Assembly: GCA_029858305.1 (NCBI GenBank)
Contig: JAOUFI010000008.1
Coordinates: 1 to 55,579 of the forward strand
Length of the DNA: 55,579 bases
Source of the DNA: Candidatus Thorarchaeota archaeon
GTDB lineage: Archaea > Asgardarchaeota > Thorarchaeia > Thorarchaeales > Thorarchaeaceae
Direction: 5' to 3'
Of this stretch, positions 7,778-17,052 are shown one piece after another (the stretch's first letter is position 1; each line of letters opens with the position of its first letter). The notes under the pieces are model-generated. The model worked only from the letters and a program-made list of their open reading frames with translations. It was not told the origin of the DNA and did no database searches. A program made the position numbers and the translations under genes.

Positions 7778-9445
7778 TTGAGGAGATTAATAGCAGTAGC
7801 CTCTCTGTTCATTATATGCAGCATACTTTGCTTTCAAACTGCTATGTTTCAAGAGTTTCCTGTTTCTGGCTCTGTAATGCCTGTTGCTACTCCATCTAGC
7901 GTATTGATGTTTTCTACATATATTGGAGGCAGCGATGATGATACGGTTCATTCTGTGGCTGTTGATGACAACGGGAGCATATACATCGCTGGTACCACAA
8001 AGTCGAATGATCTCCCTTCCGCTGATGGACCACGAATTCCATTTTCAGGTTCTAGTGACTATTTTGTAATGAAGTTAACAAATAATTGTGAATTAGTCTA
8101 TACAACTTACATCGGAGGAACATCCGCAGATGGCATTCCGAACCTTCATCCTGATGCTAGTTGTTCGATTGATGTTGATCAGTCTGGACATGTCTACATG
8201 ACAGGCTACACCACCAGTCCAGATTTTCCAGTGGTAAACGCTTGGGATGATACATACAATGGTAATGGCGACTGTTTTGCTTTGAAACTCAGTCCATCTG
8301 GCGATGCCATTGAATATGCCACTTTCATTGGCGGCAATAAACTTGACATGGGCATCACCATTTCTGTAGATGACTTGGGGAATGCATATATTTCCGGAAG
8401 AACATGTTCATCTGACTTTCCCACTCTGGCTTCATTTGATGATACACTTGGCGGAGTCCAGGATTGTTTCCTCTTGAAGCTCAACGTCACCGGACAAATC
8501 GTCTACTCTACGTTTGTGGGTGGCGAATCAGGTGGTGAAGGCTCGCATCCAAATGGTTTAGTTATAGACACAAATGGGAATGCATACATCATAGGATGGA
8601 CTAACTCTCAGGACTTTCCCACTGTCAATGCGTTCGACAGTACTTTAGACGGAATTAGTAGTGATGTCTTCTTCTGCAAGGTAAGTTCTGCAGGTCTTCT
8701 TCTTGCAAGTTCTTACTACGGAGGCATAGCCACAGATGAGAATGGCGGAATTGCTGTTGATGGAGAAGGAAACATCTATATCAGCGGTCATGGAAGCATC
8801 GGTTATCCAGGAACTATGGTTCTCTCAGACCATCCGGAGATTTTCGTTGCCAAATTTGACTCTTCTGGGAGAAACCTGATCTATTCCTCTGTCTTCGGTG
8901 GGATGTATTTTGACAACCCATTTGGTCTGCTAATTGATCAGGAAGGATGCCTATTTGTCACTGGAGCCACCGGGTCTTCTGACTTCCCTATGGTGAAGGC
9001 GTACGACAGCACCAATAATGGATTAGGTGACGCATTTCTGACAAAACTGTCCAGCGGTGGAGACAACATACTCTTCTCCTCGTATGTCGGTGGAAACTCA
9101 AGTGATATGGGAATCTCGCTGGCGAAAACCAACTCTGGTACAATCTACTTGGTAGGGATTACAAATTCCACCAATTTTCCAACTGTATCAACGCCCTTTC
9201 CAATGCACCAAAACCTTGATGGTTTTTTGGTGACGCTTGAGAACTCGTGGCCAAATGTGCCCCCTGAAGTCACCCCATCAACTTCAACATCCTCGCATCA
9301 AAATCCGAGCACTACTATAGTCACAGAGTTTGGACTTAGTTCTAATGAAATCAATCTTTTGCTCATTGCAGGAATTGGTATTGAATTAGTGGTCATCTTT
9401 TTACTCCTGCAAAATAGCTATAAGTCCTCGAGGAAAAGCCAATAG
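7778..9445 (+). CDS. Secreted, membrane-anchored SBBP-repeat seven-blade beta-propeller
   Basis: A 555-residue protein. The TTG start at 7778 is supported by GGTGGA about 5 nt upstream and by the hydrophobic signal peptide that follows (residues 3-25). Seven tandem repeats of ~55-65 residues cover about residues 45-490. Each has the SBBP pattern 'Y-x-T/S-Y/F-I/V-GG', then 'V-D-x-x-G-N-x-Y-I-x-G' and 'DFP...F-D-x-T'. Seven blades is the count expected for a closed propeller. A Thr/Ser/Pro-rich spacer (about 495-520) leads to a C-terminal transmembrane helix (about 525-545) and a basic tail, so the propeller is displayed outside the cell. Binding of extracellular ligands or surface polymers is plausible; no enzymatic motif is visible. 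Confidence 0.88.
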   Translation: MRRLIAVASLFIICSILCFQTAMFQEFPVSGSVMPVATPSSVLMFSTYIGGSDDDTVHSVAVDDNGSIYIAGTTKSNDLPSADGPRIPFSGSSDYFVMKLTNNCELVYTTYIGGTSADGIPNLHPDASCSIDVDQSGHVYMTGYTTSPDFPVVNAWDDTYNGNGDCFALKLSPSGDAIEYATFIGGNKLDMGITISVDDLGNAYISGRTCSSDFPTLASFDDTLGGVQDCFLLKLNVTGQIVYSTFVGGESGGEGSHPNGLVIDTNGNAYIIGWTNSQDFPTVNAFDSTLDGISSDVFFCKVSSAGLLLASSYYGGIATDENGGIAVDGEGNIYISGHGSIGYPGTMVLSDHPEIFVAKFDSSGRNLIYSSVFGGMYFDNPFGLLIDQEGCLFVTGATGSSDFPMVKAYDSTNNGLGDAFLTKLSSGGDNILFSSYVGGNSSDMGISLAKTNSGTIYLVGITNSTNFPTVSTPFPMHQNLDGFLVTLENSWPNVPPEVTPSTSTSSHQNPSTTIVTEFGLSSNEINLLLIAGIGIELVVIFLLLQNSYKSSRKSQ

Positions 9446-9470
9446 CTGAAGTTCGTGGCATGTCTAGTAA

Positions 9471-10565
9471 TCATTCTGGAGAGTTCAATACAAAGTCTCC
9501 TCTAATCTCAACAACCTGTTTGATGACTCTTAGTACCTCTAGAGTTATCCACTTACTTGGCTTGCCTTTCCGCTCGATTATTCCGTACATGGTACTTGCA
9601 TAGTCCCGCTCGATAGGCCACTTTCCTGTGTTGAGTCTCTTACTCATGATGACTCTGAGTGCATCATCAATTCGACTATCTTGTGCATATCCTAGTTTGG
9701 TGACAACAGAGAGTCCCCTGAGAATGTCGTAGAAGAACTCAGGAAAAGTAAGTAAAAGCCACTGTTCCTTGATTGGTCTGAGGTCGTGGTGATCTGCCTT
9801 GTAGAGTCTATGCATCAGAAGAAATTCCGCGCCCTGCGCAATTGCATTCTTGATGCTTGCATTGAGGAGCTTCTTTGGTGCCTCAGAGAATGCATCAAGC
9901 GGCGTGATTGTGCCCATAAAACATCCGTGCTTGTCATCCTTGTGAGCATGCCAGTAGGGGCAGAGCCAACCACCATCAGTATTTTGAATCTCTACCAGCC
10001 ATTTCAGAGCATCCTTGACAGCTCTATGGTATGAATATCCCAGATGAATGAGGGCGAGTGCCATGTTCCCGGTAAGGCATGAGAGCTCCATCTCCCGTAT
10101 TCTTGCACTGACCCACTCATCTACAGGCGGATACGTTTTCTTATGCTTGAGAGCTCTCTTGCGCAGATACTCATACTCTCTTTTGGCTCCTTCCTCAGTG
10201 AACTCAACGAATCCCCCCTCTTGGTGCTGGAATTCAAGTATATACTCGACTGCTCTCTCTACCTGATGATTGGTATGGTCTAAGCCAAACATAGCTAGAA
10301 ACATGATTTGCCAGTATGAAGACTTATACTTCGGCAGGTACGGCTGATCCTTTGACTCCCACGAACCATCTGGATTTTGCTTGTTGAGTATACGTTGAGT
10401 TACTTTGTATTTTATGAGTTCCTCTCTTGCTTCAAGTAGCTCGGAATCTGTTTTCCTATATTCAAGGAGATCTCTCATTGTGAAGTACTTGACTGGAGGA
10501 TTATCATCTTCTAATAACCACTCTATGGGGATTGCCTTGAATGATGACATCCAGTCTTTAGTCAC
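9471..10565 (-). CDS. Alpha/alpha-toroid protein of the prenyltransferase/squalene-cyclase repeat type
   Basis: A 364-residue protein. It contains several QW-like repeats: 'QNPDGSWES' near residue 63, 'QHQEGGFVEF' near 112, and 'QNTDGGWLCPYW' near 192. These mark the alpha/alpha-barrel of squalene-cyclase and prenyltransferase-beta families. I see no DXDD cyclase motif and no obvious zinc-binding triad of prenyltransferases, so it may be a non-catalytic or distinct member; annotation as a terpene cyclase is not justified. It is predicted cytoplasmic, with no signal peptide. A diverged 3' copy of this gene persists at 6052-6207, showing past duplication. It is convergent with the SBBP propeller gene and divergent from the TPR gene at 10730. 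Confidence 0.75.
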   Translation of the reverse strand: MTKDWMSSFKAIPIEWLLEDDNPPVKYFTMRDLLEYRKTDSELLEAREELIKYKVTQRILNKQNPDGSWESKDQPYLPKYKSSYWQIMFLAMFGLDHTNHQVERAVEYILEFQHQEGGFVEFTEEGAKREYEYLRKRALKHKKTYPPVDEWVSARIREMELSCLTGNMALALIHLGYSYHRAVKDALKWLVEIQNTDGGWLCPYWHAHKDDKHGCFMGTITPLDAFSEAPKKLLNASIKNAIAQGAEFLLMHRLYKADHHDLRPIKEQWLLLTFPEFFYDILRGLSVVTKLGYAQDSRIDDALRVIMSKRLNTGKWPIERDYASTMYGIIERKGKPSKWITLEVLRVIKQVVEIRGDFVLNSPE

Positions 10566-10729
10566 CGTGAGTCTGCCTCAACTAACACGAGTGATTGCTC
10601 TACATTAATGAAATCATCGGAATTCTCTCTCATCATTCAGAGCGAATCCATTCCATCGTTTATCTACTTCTCCATGCTTCGAACCATAAAATTGATTTTT
10701 TCAAACGCATATTGACTTAGATTGAAATC

Positions 10730-12223
10730 ATGAAACCAGTAGGCAGCATCACGAAGGACTTCCCCTTCCTTGATGAAGATATTCGTAATGAGATTGAATC
10801 TACTATGAATGAGGCACGCGACTACTGGGACTTTATTGAAAAGCTGGGTAAAAAAGCAAGTCATCCCGATTGTTCCGCACTGGTGATATACCTCTCGCTC
10901 TATCATGCTTCAAGAGCCTCACATACTACTGCTGTCAGGTCTATAACTGAAGTCCATCTTGACTTGCCATTGCCCTCCCCCTTTTTCCATGGTGTCGCTG
11001 ATGAAGGGGACAATGCTGAAATCATTCAGAGAGCGCTTGAGCTGATACCGAATCAAGCGATTCGATTCTATCTCATGATGCGATTATATCGTGTATGCGA
11101 AATAGGAAGCCCTGAGGAAACCCGCGCGAAGAAGATGATCGAGAGTCTCCTGAGAAAAGATCAAAGACTCCGACTGCACGCGGCTGACTACTATGGTCAT
11201 TATGGAATGCGCCTCCGCTGGGAAAGCCAACCTGAGAGCGCCCTGTTATATTTGAAAAAGGCTCTGAGACTGGCGAGAAAGTCAGACGACCAATGGCATC
11301 AATCCCTCCTGCTTACTCTGATTGCAGAAGTTGAAGGTCAATATAACAAGCGCCTTGGCCATTATGCGAGAGTAAAGCGATATCTTGGTGAAGCAATAGA
11401 GATCTCAAAGGCGCTTGGAGACCGTAAAAGAATTGCTGATATCCTTCAAACCATGGCTGTTTATGCAGCGAGTCGCGGCGAAATGGATGAGTGTCTTAAG
11501 TGTCAACTTGAATCAGTGAATATCCAAAGCGAATTTGGAAACATCGGCTTTACGTCTGCACACAATCTATCGGGTGTATACGCTGATATTGGAGATGGAA
11601 AGAGCGCACTCGAATGGGCAAAGATGGCTGCCGAGCTTCAACCAGGAGTCTATTCGCATCTTTTGCTGGCAGATATTTATATTCAGCTCGAAAAAATCGA
11701 AGAAGCCGAATCAACCCTTGATGCAGCTAAGGCATTGGTACTAAAAGAGGGTCTTGAATTCGCCTTGGGACGATGGTACGATGTGAATGCAAGGCTTGAA
11801 CGCAAGAGAGGAGACCTAGATTCGGCACTTGATCAACATCAAAGAGCTCTCGAGATTCACGAGAAAGGTAACAGGCATCTAAGAGCAAGAATCTGTTTGA
11901 AGCAGCTAACAGAGATTGAGGTTGAGATGTTTAATCCGACAAAGAAAAATCGAGATATGGGGCACTCTGGACCTTATATGAAAAAATATGAGCAAGACAT
12001 AATAGGAAACGATCTTCCTGGTCATGAAGCGCAACTGTTGCTATTAAAGGCTGAACTTCGCATGAAACAAGGGCGTCATCAGGAGGGTCAACAATTGCTA
12101 GATTCTGTTCTCAAGAGTACTAATTATCCCGCCATAAAATCTCTCCACGAAAAAGCAGTACACACTAGAGAAAAATGGATTAATGCTGGATTCATTTCTC
12201 CTCGCATTCGCAGGAAACGATAA
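10730..12223 (+). CDS. TPR repeat protein
   Basis: A 497-residue helical protein with multiple tetratricopeptide repeats from about residue 130 to 470. Examples are 'ALLYLKKALRLARKSDD', 'CLKCQLESVNIQSEFGN' and 'ALDQHQRALEIHEKGN'. The N-terminal ~60 residues ('MKPVGSITKDFPFLDED') align with the start of the protein encoded at 14512-16002, so the two are paralogues flanking the solute-binding gene. It is presumably a protein-protein interaction scaffold; no enzymatic domain is visible. A TATA-like CATAAAATTG near 10684 puts the transcript start about 15-20 nt before the ATG. Confidence 0.8.
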   Translation: MKPVGSITKDFPFLDEDIRNEIESTMNEARDYWDFIEKLGKKASHPDCSALVIYLSLYHASRASHTTAVRSITEVHLDLPLPSPFFHGVADEGDNAEIIQRALELIPNQAIRFYLMMRLYRVCEIGSPEETRAKKMIESLLRKDQRLRLHAADYYGHYGMRLRWESQPESALLYLKKALRLARKSDDQWHQSLLLTLIAEVEGQYNKRLGHYARVKRYLGEAIEISKALGDRKRIADILQTMAVYAASRGEMDECLKCQLESVNIQSEFGNIGFTSAHNLSGVYADIGDGKSALEWAKMAAELQPGVYSHLLLADIYIQLEKIEEAESTLDAAKALVLKEGLEFALGRWYDVNARLERKRGDLDSALDQHQRALEIHEKGNRHLRARICLKQLTEIEVEMFNPTKKNRDMGHSGPYMKKYEQDIIGNDLPGHEAQLLLLKAELRMKQGRHQEGQQLLDSVLKSTNYPAIKSLHEKAVHTREKWINAGFISPRIRRKR

Positions 12224-12345
12224 GTCGACAGCGGAATAAAGAACCCATACCACTCTCTGTTATTCCCGATGCATACCATATCTGAAAAAGTCTAGTTGAC
12301 ACTGAAATCCCTTCGAAAGACAATATTTGTCGGTGTTTTTCGGAA

Positions 12346-12378
12346 AGAATTATTAAGTACTAACGCAAAGGTGTTAGT
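12346..12378 (+). promoter_or_regulatory. Promoter with inverted repeat ACTAAC-N8-GTTAGT ahead of the solute-binding gene
   Basis: A TATA-like AGAATTATTAAG (12346-12357) is directly followed by the perfect inverted repeat ACTAAC/GTTAGT with an 8-bp spacer (12359-12378). The repeat sits between TATA and the expected start site, the usual place for an archaeal repressor operator. It is unlike the TAAC-N4-GTTA sites further right in spacing and flanks. Confidence 0.45.
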
Positions 12379-12393
12379 TTGAAGTGGGCTCTA

Positions 12394-12518
12394 GGTGAGA
12401 GGAATAGAGCTAGTAATGAAAGCTCTACTCTATCTTTCAGATCCAGAATAGCCAGAGAAATGTCGTCATCCGTTATACGAACTAAAACACTGCCCAAACC
12501 TCATTGATGCCTCTCACC
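12394..12518 (+). promoter_or_regulatory. Structured 5' leader of the 12556 gene (candidate RNA switch)
   Basis: GGTGAGAGG (12394-12402) and CCTCTCACC (12510-12518) form a perfect 9-bp closing stem around ~107 nt. Inside is a local hairpin TAGAGCT-N9-AGCTCTA. The element starts soon after the predicted transcript start (about 12378) and ends about 20 nt before the ribosome-site candidate near 12540. A 42-codon TTG frame (12379-12507) also crosses it, but is likely chance. This accounts for most of the 12224-12555 gap; 12224-12345 shows nothing else. Confidence 0.35.
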
Positions 12519-12555
12519 CTGGATTTCAATTCAGGCAAAAAGAGAGGGACTGATT

Positions 12556-14376
12556 ATGTTGTGCAAAGGCGGCAGACAAGCACCTGCAATCATATTGACT
12601 CTTATTTTCGTGTTCATGGCGATTTCTCCAGCGTTGATTGTGGATGCTACTGAATTCCCGAGTGATATCAACATTGGACCCTATGTGGATAAGGTTGTCT
12701 TCAAAACGATTGGTGATGATATTCTTGCACTCCAATCAGGAGAAATAGATCTCATCTCTGGGGGTATTCATGAACAAGATTTCCGCACGTTGGTGAATGA
12801 CCCTGATATTGCCTCCTCGATCACACTACGAAATGGCTATGGTCATCTGACCATCAACTGTGAGAAGTATCCTCTAAATATTAGTGCTTTCAGAAGAGCG
12901 TTTGCTTTCGCCTATGACAAGACACGTGTGACAACAGAGCTTTTTCAGGGTCTCTCACAAGAACATGATTCGGTGGTGCCCTACCCGAGCAGTTGGTGTA
13001 TTGAGGCCACTTTACCTTATCACTACTATACTGCTCAGGTTGAGCTTGGTAACCAGCTTCTCGATGATGCCGGCTTTTATATTGATCCCATCACCGGCTA
13101 TAGACTTGCGCCAGATGGTTCCGAGTTTGATATAGTCATTGAGTATTCTTCTTCAGAAATTTCCGTGGGAGTGGCTCTGATTGGAGTAGATGCATTACGT
13201 GCTCTCCATATCAATGCTGACAGCTGTGCCATGGATTTCTATGAAATGATAACACGATTGGATAATCATGGTGATTACGACATCGTCATGTTCGCATATC
13301 AGTTCAGTAGCGATGATGTAGATTGGCTTGCCTATGAATACTGGTCCGAATTTGCTGATGAACCATACAAGAATCCGACACATTTTGCGAATGATACATA
13401 CGACTCATGGCGTGATCAGTTACTTCACAGTACCAGTTATGAGGAAATCTATGAGGCAGCTGCAGCTATGCAATTAATCCTGCATCAAAATGTTCCCATA
13501 TTAGTAGTGTATGAGAACATGTATCTGCAGGTCTATCGAACCGATAAATTCACGGGTCATGTGTATGATGAGGGAAGAAGCATAGCAAGTCATTGGACAT
13601 TGAGAAAAATACACAAGATTGATGGAACCCCTGGTGGAACAGTCAAAGTAGCGACTGGAGAGCCTGAGACGTTCAATGTCTTTCTCTATAGCACTGTTAT
13701 GTCTTCTGAGATTCTACTCAATCTCTGGTCAACACTATATTCGCTAGCGCCTGATATGACACCTTGGCCTTACCTGGCAGAAAATCTACTTATAGAAACT
13801 CACTCAGATAATCCCGAAATCCCTGAAGGTCATACTCGCTTCGTCATCGACATTATCCAGAATGCAACCTGGAGCGATGCGACTCTCTTAACTGCTGAGG
13901 ATGTAGCTTTCACGTTCACATATATGCTTGAGAGTAGTCTATATGGCAATCCATCTGCAACAGATTTAGTTGACTTGATTGCAGCCTATACTCCGACTCC
14001 CTATAGAGTGATACTTGAGTTCAAAACTGAGTCGTATTGGCACTTCTCTAACTTCGCCTATCATAAAATCATACCCAAGCACATCTTCAATGATGTCGAT
14101 GGTATTGGTTACGAAGGCTGGAAAACATGGAACCCAGTTTTTAATCCTGGAGACCCTTATATTACCTCAGGGCCTTTTATATTAACAGACTGGGAGCTTG
14201 GTGAGTTCTACGAGCTCTCAGCAAATCCGAGCTTTTGTTATTACCCCGGAAGACCAACAACCACGGAAACTGGAAATGGAACGCCTTTCAATCCTACATT
14301 GGCTATTGCTGCTGGTGCTGCGAGCGCCGCTGTTGTGATATTCTTTGGCGGCTTTGTCATGTTTCGGGAAAAGTAG
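12556..14376 (+). CDS. Family-5-type solute-binding protein, circularly permuted, membrane-anchored
   Basis: A 606-residue protein with a signal peptide (about 8-30) and a C-terminal transmembrane anchor (about 575-600). It is related to the extracellular peptide/nickel-binding proteins of ABC transporters (DppA/OppA type), but the order of halves is reversed. The mature protein begins with the segment that is normally C-terminal: 'VDKVVFKTI..ILALQSGEIDL', 'AFRRAFAFAYDKTRV', and the late 'MQLILHQNVPILVV' near 310-330. It then continues from about residue 360 with the segment that is normally N-terminal: 'GGTVKVATGEPETFN', 'WSDATLLTAEDVAFTF' near 438, and 'SGPFILTDWELGE' near 538. It is paralogous to the genes at 47463 and 49465. 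No permease or ATPase genes of this transporter type are nearby. The ATG has GAGAGGGA about 8 nt upstream. Confidence 0.85.
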   Translation: MLCKGGRQAPAIILTLIFVFMAISPALIVDATEFPSDINIGPYVDKVVFKTIGDDILALQSGEIDLISGGIHEQDFRTLVNDPDIASSITLRNGYGHLTINCEKYPLNISAFRRAFAFAYDKTRVTTELFQGLSQEHDSVVPYPSSWCIEATLPYHYYTAQVELGNQLLDDAGFYIDPITGYRLAPDGSEFDIVIEYSSSEISVGVALIGVDALRALHINADSCAMDFYEMITRLDNHGDYDIVMFAYQFSSDDVDWLAYEYWSEFADEPYKNPTHFANDTYDSWRDQLLHSTSYEEIYEAAAAMQLILHQNVPILVVYENMYLQVYRTDKFTGHVYDEGRSIASHWTLRKIHKIDGTPGGTVKVATGEPETFNVFLYSTVMSSEILLNLWSTLYSLAPDMTPWPYLAENLLIETHSDNPEIPEGHTRFVIDIIQNATWSDATLLTAEDVAFTFTYMLESSLYGNPSATDLVDLIAAYTPTPYRVILEFKTESYWHFSNFAYHKIIPKHIFNDVDGIGYEGWKTWNPVFNPGDPYITSGPFILTDWELGEFYELSANPSFCYYPGRPTTTETGNGTPFNPTLAIAAGAASAAVVIFFGGFVMFREK

Positions 14377-14511
14377 CTTAAGTTCAAATGGAGAAAGAAA
14401 TCCATCAGATGACTTACTTTCGTGTATTCACTGGAAGACAAAAACCATTGTTCAGATTCTACTAATAGACATGATTGAACTTCAGTCTATTTGCCCCAAT
14501 CAAAAACACTC

Positions 14512-16002
14512 CTAAAATAAGTTGAGTACACGAATTGTCCTTTTCTTTAGGAACGCCAGACCTGGAGAATCAGCCATCTGGAGGGCTTTTTCTATACAAT
14601 CACGCGCCTCTATTTCATGGCCCTGTTTTAATCTAAGTTCTCCTCTTAGGAGCAATTCGATTCCAACAACTCCCGGTAGTTCCATCTCTCGTCCGAATTT
14701 TTCCAACCGTGCATGCCATTTTCCTGCCACTTCATCATCTCGGTTTTTCGAAGTTTTCTCAAATGCCAAAACCTCAGTTTCTGCCAACTTGATCAAGCAT
14801 GAATTAGCTCTATTATATCTGTGGTTTCTCTCGTTTATGATCAATGCTTTTTCAAAACTGTGAAAAGCAGATTGGAAATCTCCTCGGGCGCGTTCTAACA
14901 AGCCATTAATCATATACTCATATGCAATAGTACTTTCAATTCCTGAGTGAAGAATGAAATCTCTTGCCAGGTCCATTTGGTGAGCTGCTTCATCCAATCT
15001 GTTTAGATTAATCAATGACCAAGCAACATCCATATGGCAATACGGCAGCAACAATGGTCTTCTCCCAGCTCCTTCAAGTGCTAGCATTGCCATCTCCAGA
15101 GCTTCGCGGCCGTTTCCAAGTTCATTCAATATGAACGCAGTATCATGCAAATTTATATCTAGATCTTGAGCGACGAGTGTTCGATTTTCAATGATACTAT
15201 AATTAATCTCATTTGCTTCCGAATATTCCGCACGAATGTGGCAAATGACTTGAATCAGACTTTGAAGCGACATCAGTCCTTGAATGTCCCCTAGCGTTTC
15301 GCATATTCCTCTTGCTTTAGTTAAGATGCGTTTTGCTGCTGATGTAGAACCTGGTCCGAATTGAAAGAGTCCAATTAATTCCGCCTTCTGACATAGGAGC
15401 TGACTTTCGTACAATTTGTCATCGAATATCTCTGCGGTTTTGAGTCCCTGAGTGCATGAGTCAAGAGCTCTTGGAATATCTCCCTCCTGTTTTAATCTGA
15501 ATACATGATATAAATGAAATTTGCCAGAATAGCAGTTTAGTGATGGATTCTTCTCAAGCATCTCTTTAATTCGGATCTGGGTCGTTTCTTCCAGAGGATT
15601 ACCAAACCCTGTCATAATAGCTATCCAATATAATTGCAATAGATACAAGAATGTTAACCAATCCTCTTCTACTTGTTCTATTGCCTCCTCCGTTGCCTTG
15701 ATAGCCAGATCCCATCCAGTGTCGTTAGAGGCTTGACGGGAGAGAAGAAAGGGAAGTACGACTCTTCTCTCAGCGTTTGAATTAAGTATATTCAATTCAA
15801 ATTCGCCTAAATTCAGATTATTAGCGTGACGTATTGCCAGCAAGACAATCTCATCACTAGCGTCCTCTGATATAGCAATCCGGCCTAGTGCTTTAGTAAA
15901 TTCAGCATAGTTATGCGATTCTTGAAGAACTTTTTCCAGAACTTCTCTCGTGCTGGTTTCAATAAATGAGAAATCCATGGTTATTGTTCCAAAAGGTTTC
16001 AA
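14512..16002 (-). CDS. TPR repeat protein, paralogue of the 10730 gene
   Basis: About 496 residues from the proposed TTG start at 16002; the frame is open to a start at 16044 (510 residues). I prefer 16002 because 'LKPFGTITMDFSFIE' then aligns with the first residues of the paralogue ('MKPVGSITKDFPFLD'). TPR-type helices occupy the middle and C-terminal parts, e.g. 'ALDSCTQGLKTAEIFDD', 'AFHSFEKALIINERNHR' and 'LRLKQGHEIEARDCIEKAL'. It is a scaffold-like interaction protein without catalytic motifs. It points toward the solute-binding gene at 12556 (convergent), and a remnant of a second solute-binding gene lies just behind its start. This suggests the TPR + solute-binding pair was duplicated and rearranged. 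Confidence 0.8.
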   Translation of the reverse strand: MKPFGTITMDFSFIETSTREVLEKVLQESHNYAEFTKALGRIAISEDASDEIVLLAIRHANNLNLGEFELNILNSNAERRVVLPFLLSRQASNDTGWDLAIKATEEAIEQVEEDWLTFLYLLQLYWIAIMTGFGNPLEETTQIRIKEMLEKNPSLNCYSGKFHLYHVFRLKQEGDIPRALDSCTQGLKTAEIFDDKLYESQLLCQKAELIGLFQFGPGSTSAAKRILTKARGICETLGDIQGLMSLQSLIQVICHIRAEYSEANEINYSIIENRTLVAQDLDINLHDTAFILNELGNGREALEMAMLALEGAGRRPLLLPYCHMDVAWSLINLNRLDEAAHQMDLARDFILHSGIESTIAYEYMINGLLERARGDFQSAFHSFEKALIINERNHRYNRANSCLIKLAETEVLAFEKTSKNRDDEVAGKWHARLEKFGREMELPGVVGIELLLRGELRLKQGHEIEARDCIEKALQMADSPGLAFLKKRTIRVLNLF

Positions 16003-16102
16003 TTTTGCCACACTTTGATTTTCTAAGAGTGAGCATATTGGCATGCTATCTCAAGTATTTTTCGTTTCAGAGTATTATTCTATTTTTAATCTGAACATAA
16101 AG

Positions 16103-16198
16103 AAGCCTTTCAATCTTACATTGGCTATTGCTACTGGTGTTGCTAGCGTCGCTGTTGTGGTTTTCGTTGGTGGTTATGTCATGTTCAGACAAGAGTAG
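16103..16198 (+). pseudogene. Remnant of a second solute-binding gene (C-terminal membrane anchor only)
   Basis: The plus-strand frame reads 'KPFNLTLAIATGVASVAV' and on to 'GGYVMFRQE', then TAG. It is co-linear with the last 32 codons (including the stop) of the gene ending at 14376; about 79 of 96 bases are identical. The frame stays open back to an ATG at 16043 (51 codons), but the added residues match nothing upstream in the intact protein. The rest of the gene is gone, apparently replaced by the divergent TPR gene. Confidence 0.85.
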
Positions 16199-16264
16199 AT
16201 CAAGTCAGATGAAAAAATCATAGTAAACTAGCTGACAGGCGGATTTTACTCCTTTAGAAACCGA

Positions 16265-16975
16265 TCAAATGGCACGGTCTTTAGTGCTGGCCTCCATTCC
16301 TTGCTTAATTTGTCGAGGTCCCTTCGATTTGATTTCAGTGAAAAATAAAGATAGTTCTTTTGAGGCATAACCTAGACTCGGGATGAATAGAATAAATGGG
16401 ATAAAAAGAACAATGACTATCATGAACGAACCATGGGCGAACGTCCATGGGCGAATAAGCAATTGCGGTAAGATGACGCCGAAAAGGTAAAACCAGAAAT
16501 ATAGTAGTACCTGCCCTGCAAGACCCACAAGAAAACCCTGCGCAAGGAAGCTCGCCCAATGTTGGCTAGTTCTTCGATTGTAAACGAGTCTTATTGATTG
16601 TGAATTCATTGCTCCAACGATGATGAGCATGAGAGGGGTTATCAATAGCATGAGTCCAGGAATAAATGCGATGAAGTTGCCATACGAAAGATTCACACCA
16701 AGAAGTGCGAAGTATATGTTAATAATAACAAATCCAAAGAGTGCAACGTGGCCATGAAGTAAGTGTCGCAATCCAATCTTAACTACCTCAATGATTTCAT
16801 CTGGTGAATTCTTTTTTTGGTCAGTGGAATTCTGAAAATCAGTTGCATTCATTTCATGCCACTCTCCACAAGATTGAATCGGATAATACAACGTATATTC
16901 GCTCATAAGGATTTCAGAATGAAAGGAATCAGAAACCATCTCATCACATGCCAGTTTTCTTTGTGATAATGCCAC
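16265..16975 (-). CDS. Four-helix membrane protein (module shared with the 25371, 30175 and 54411 proteins)
   Basis: Up to 236 residues. After a polar N-terminal region, four or five hydrophobic segments span about 75-215. Between the second and third is 'GAMNSQSIRLVYNRR', the position where related proteins in this window have 'GFINVQLSRRIW', 'GAINTFLSKLIW' and 'GVLNQQFSRRFW'. The helix after it has 'FLAQG' in place of the usual 'F-x-HG'. Unlike some relatives it has no zinc ribbon. The start is unsettled: GTG 16975 fits a TATA (TTGTATATC near 17010-17003), while ATG 16852 fits another TATA (GAATATACG, 16900-16892) and a GGAG. The function is unknown. Confidence 0.65.
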   Translation of the reverse strand: MALSQRKLACDEMVSDSFHSEILMSEYTLYYPIQSCGEWHEMNATDFQNSTDQKKNSPDEIIEVVKIGLRHLLHGHVALFGFVIINIYFALLGVNLSYGNFIAFIPGLMLLITPLMLIIVGAMNSQSIRLVYNRRTSQHWASFLAQGFLVGLAGQVLLYFWFYLFGVILPQLLIRPWTFAHGSFMIVIVLFIPFILFIPSLGYASKELSLFFTEIKSKGPRQIKQGMEASTKDRAI

Positions 16976-17052
16976 TTCAATTTGAATAAGCTAGATAGAA
17001 GATATACAAATGAATTCATCCAATCCAATCAGAAACTAAGTTTATCGTTAGA

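Noticed and set aside
9471-10565. Annotation of the toroid protein as a squalene/terpene cyclase
   Set aside because: QW-like repeats are present, but no DXDD or other catalytic motif is seen.
12379-12507. 42-codon TTG frame in the leader of the solute-binding gene
   Set aside because: The length is within chance expectation, and the leader is better explained by base pairing.
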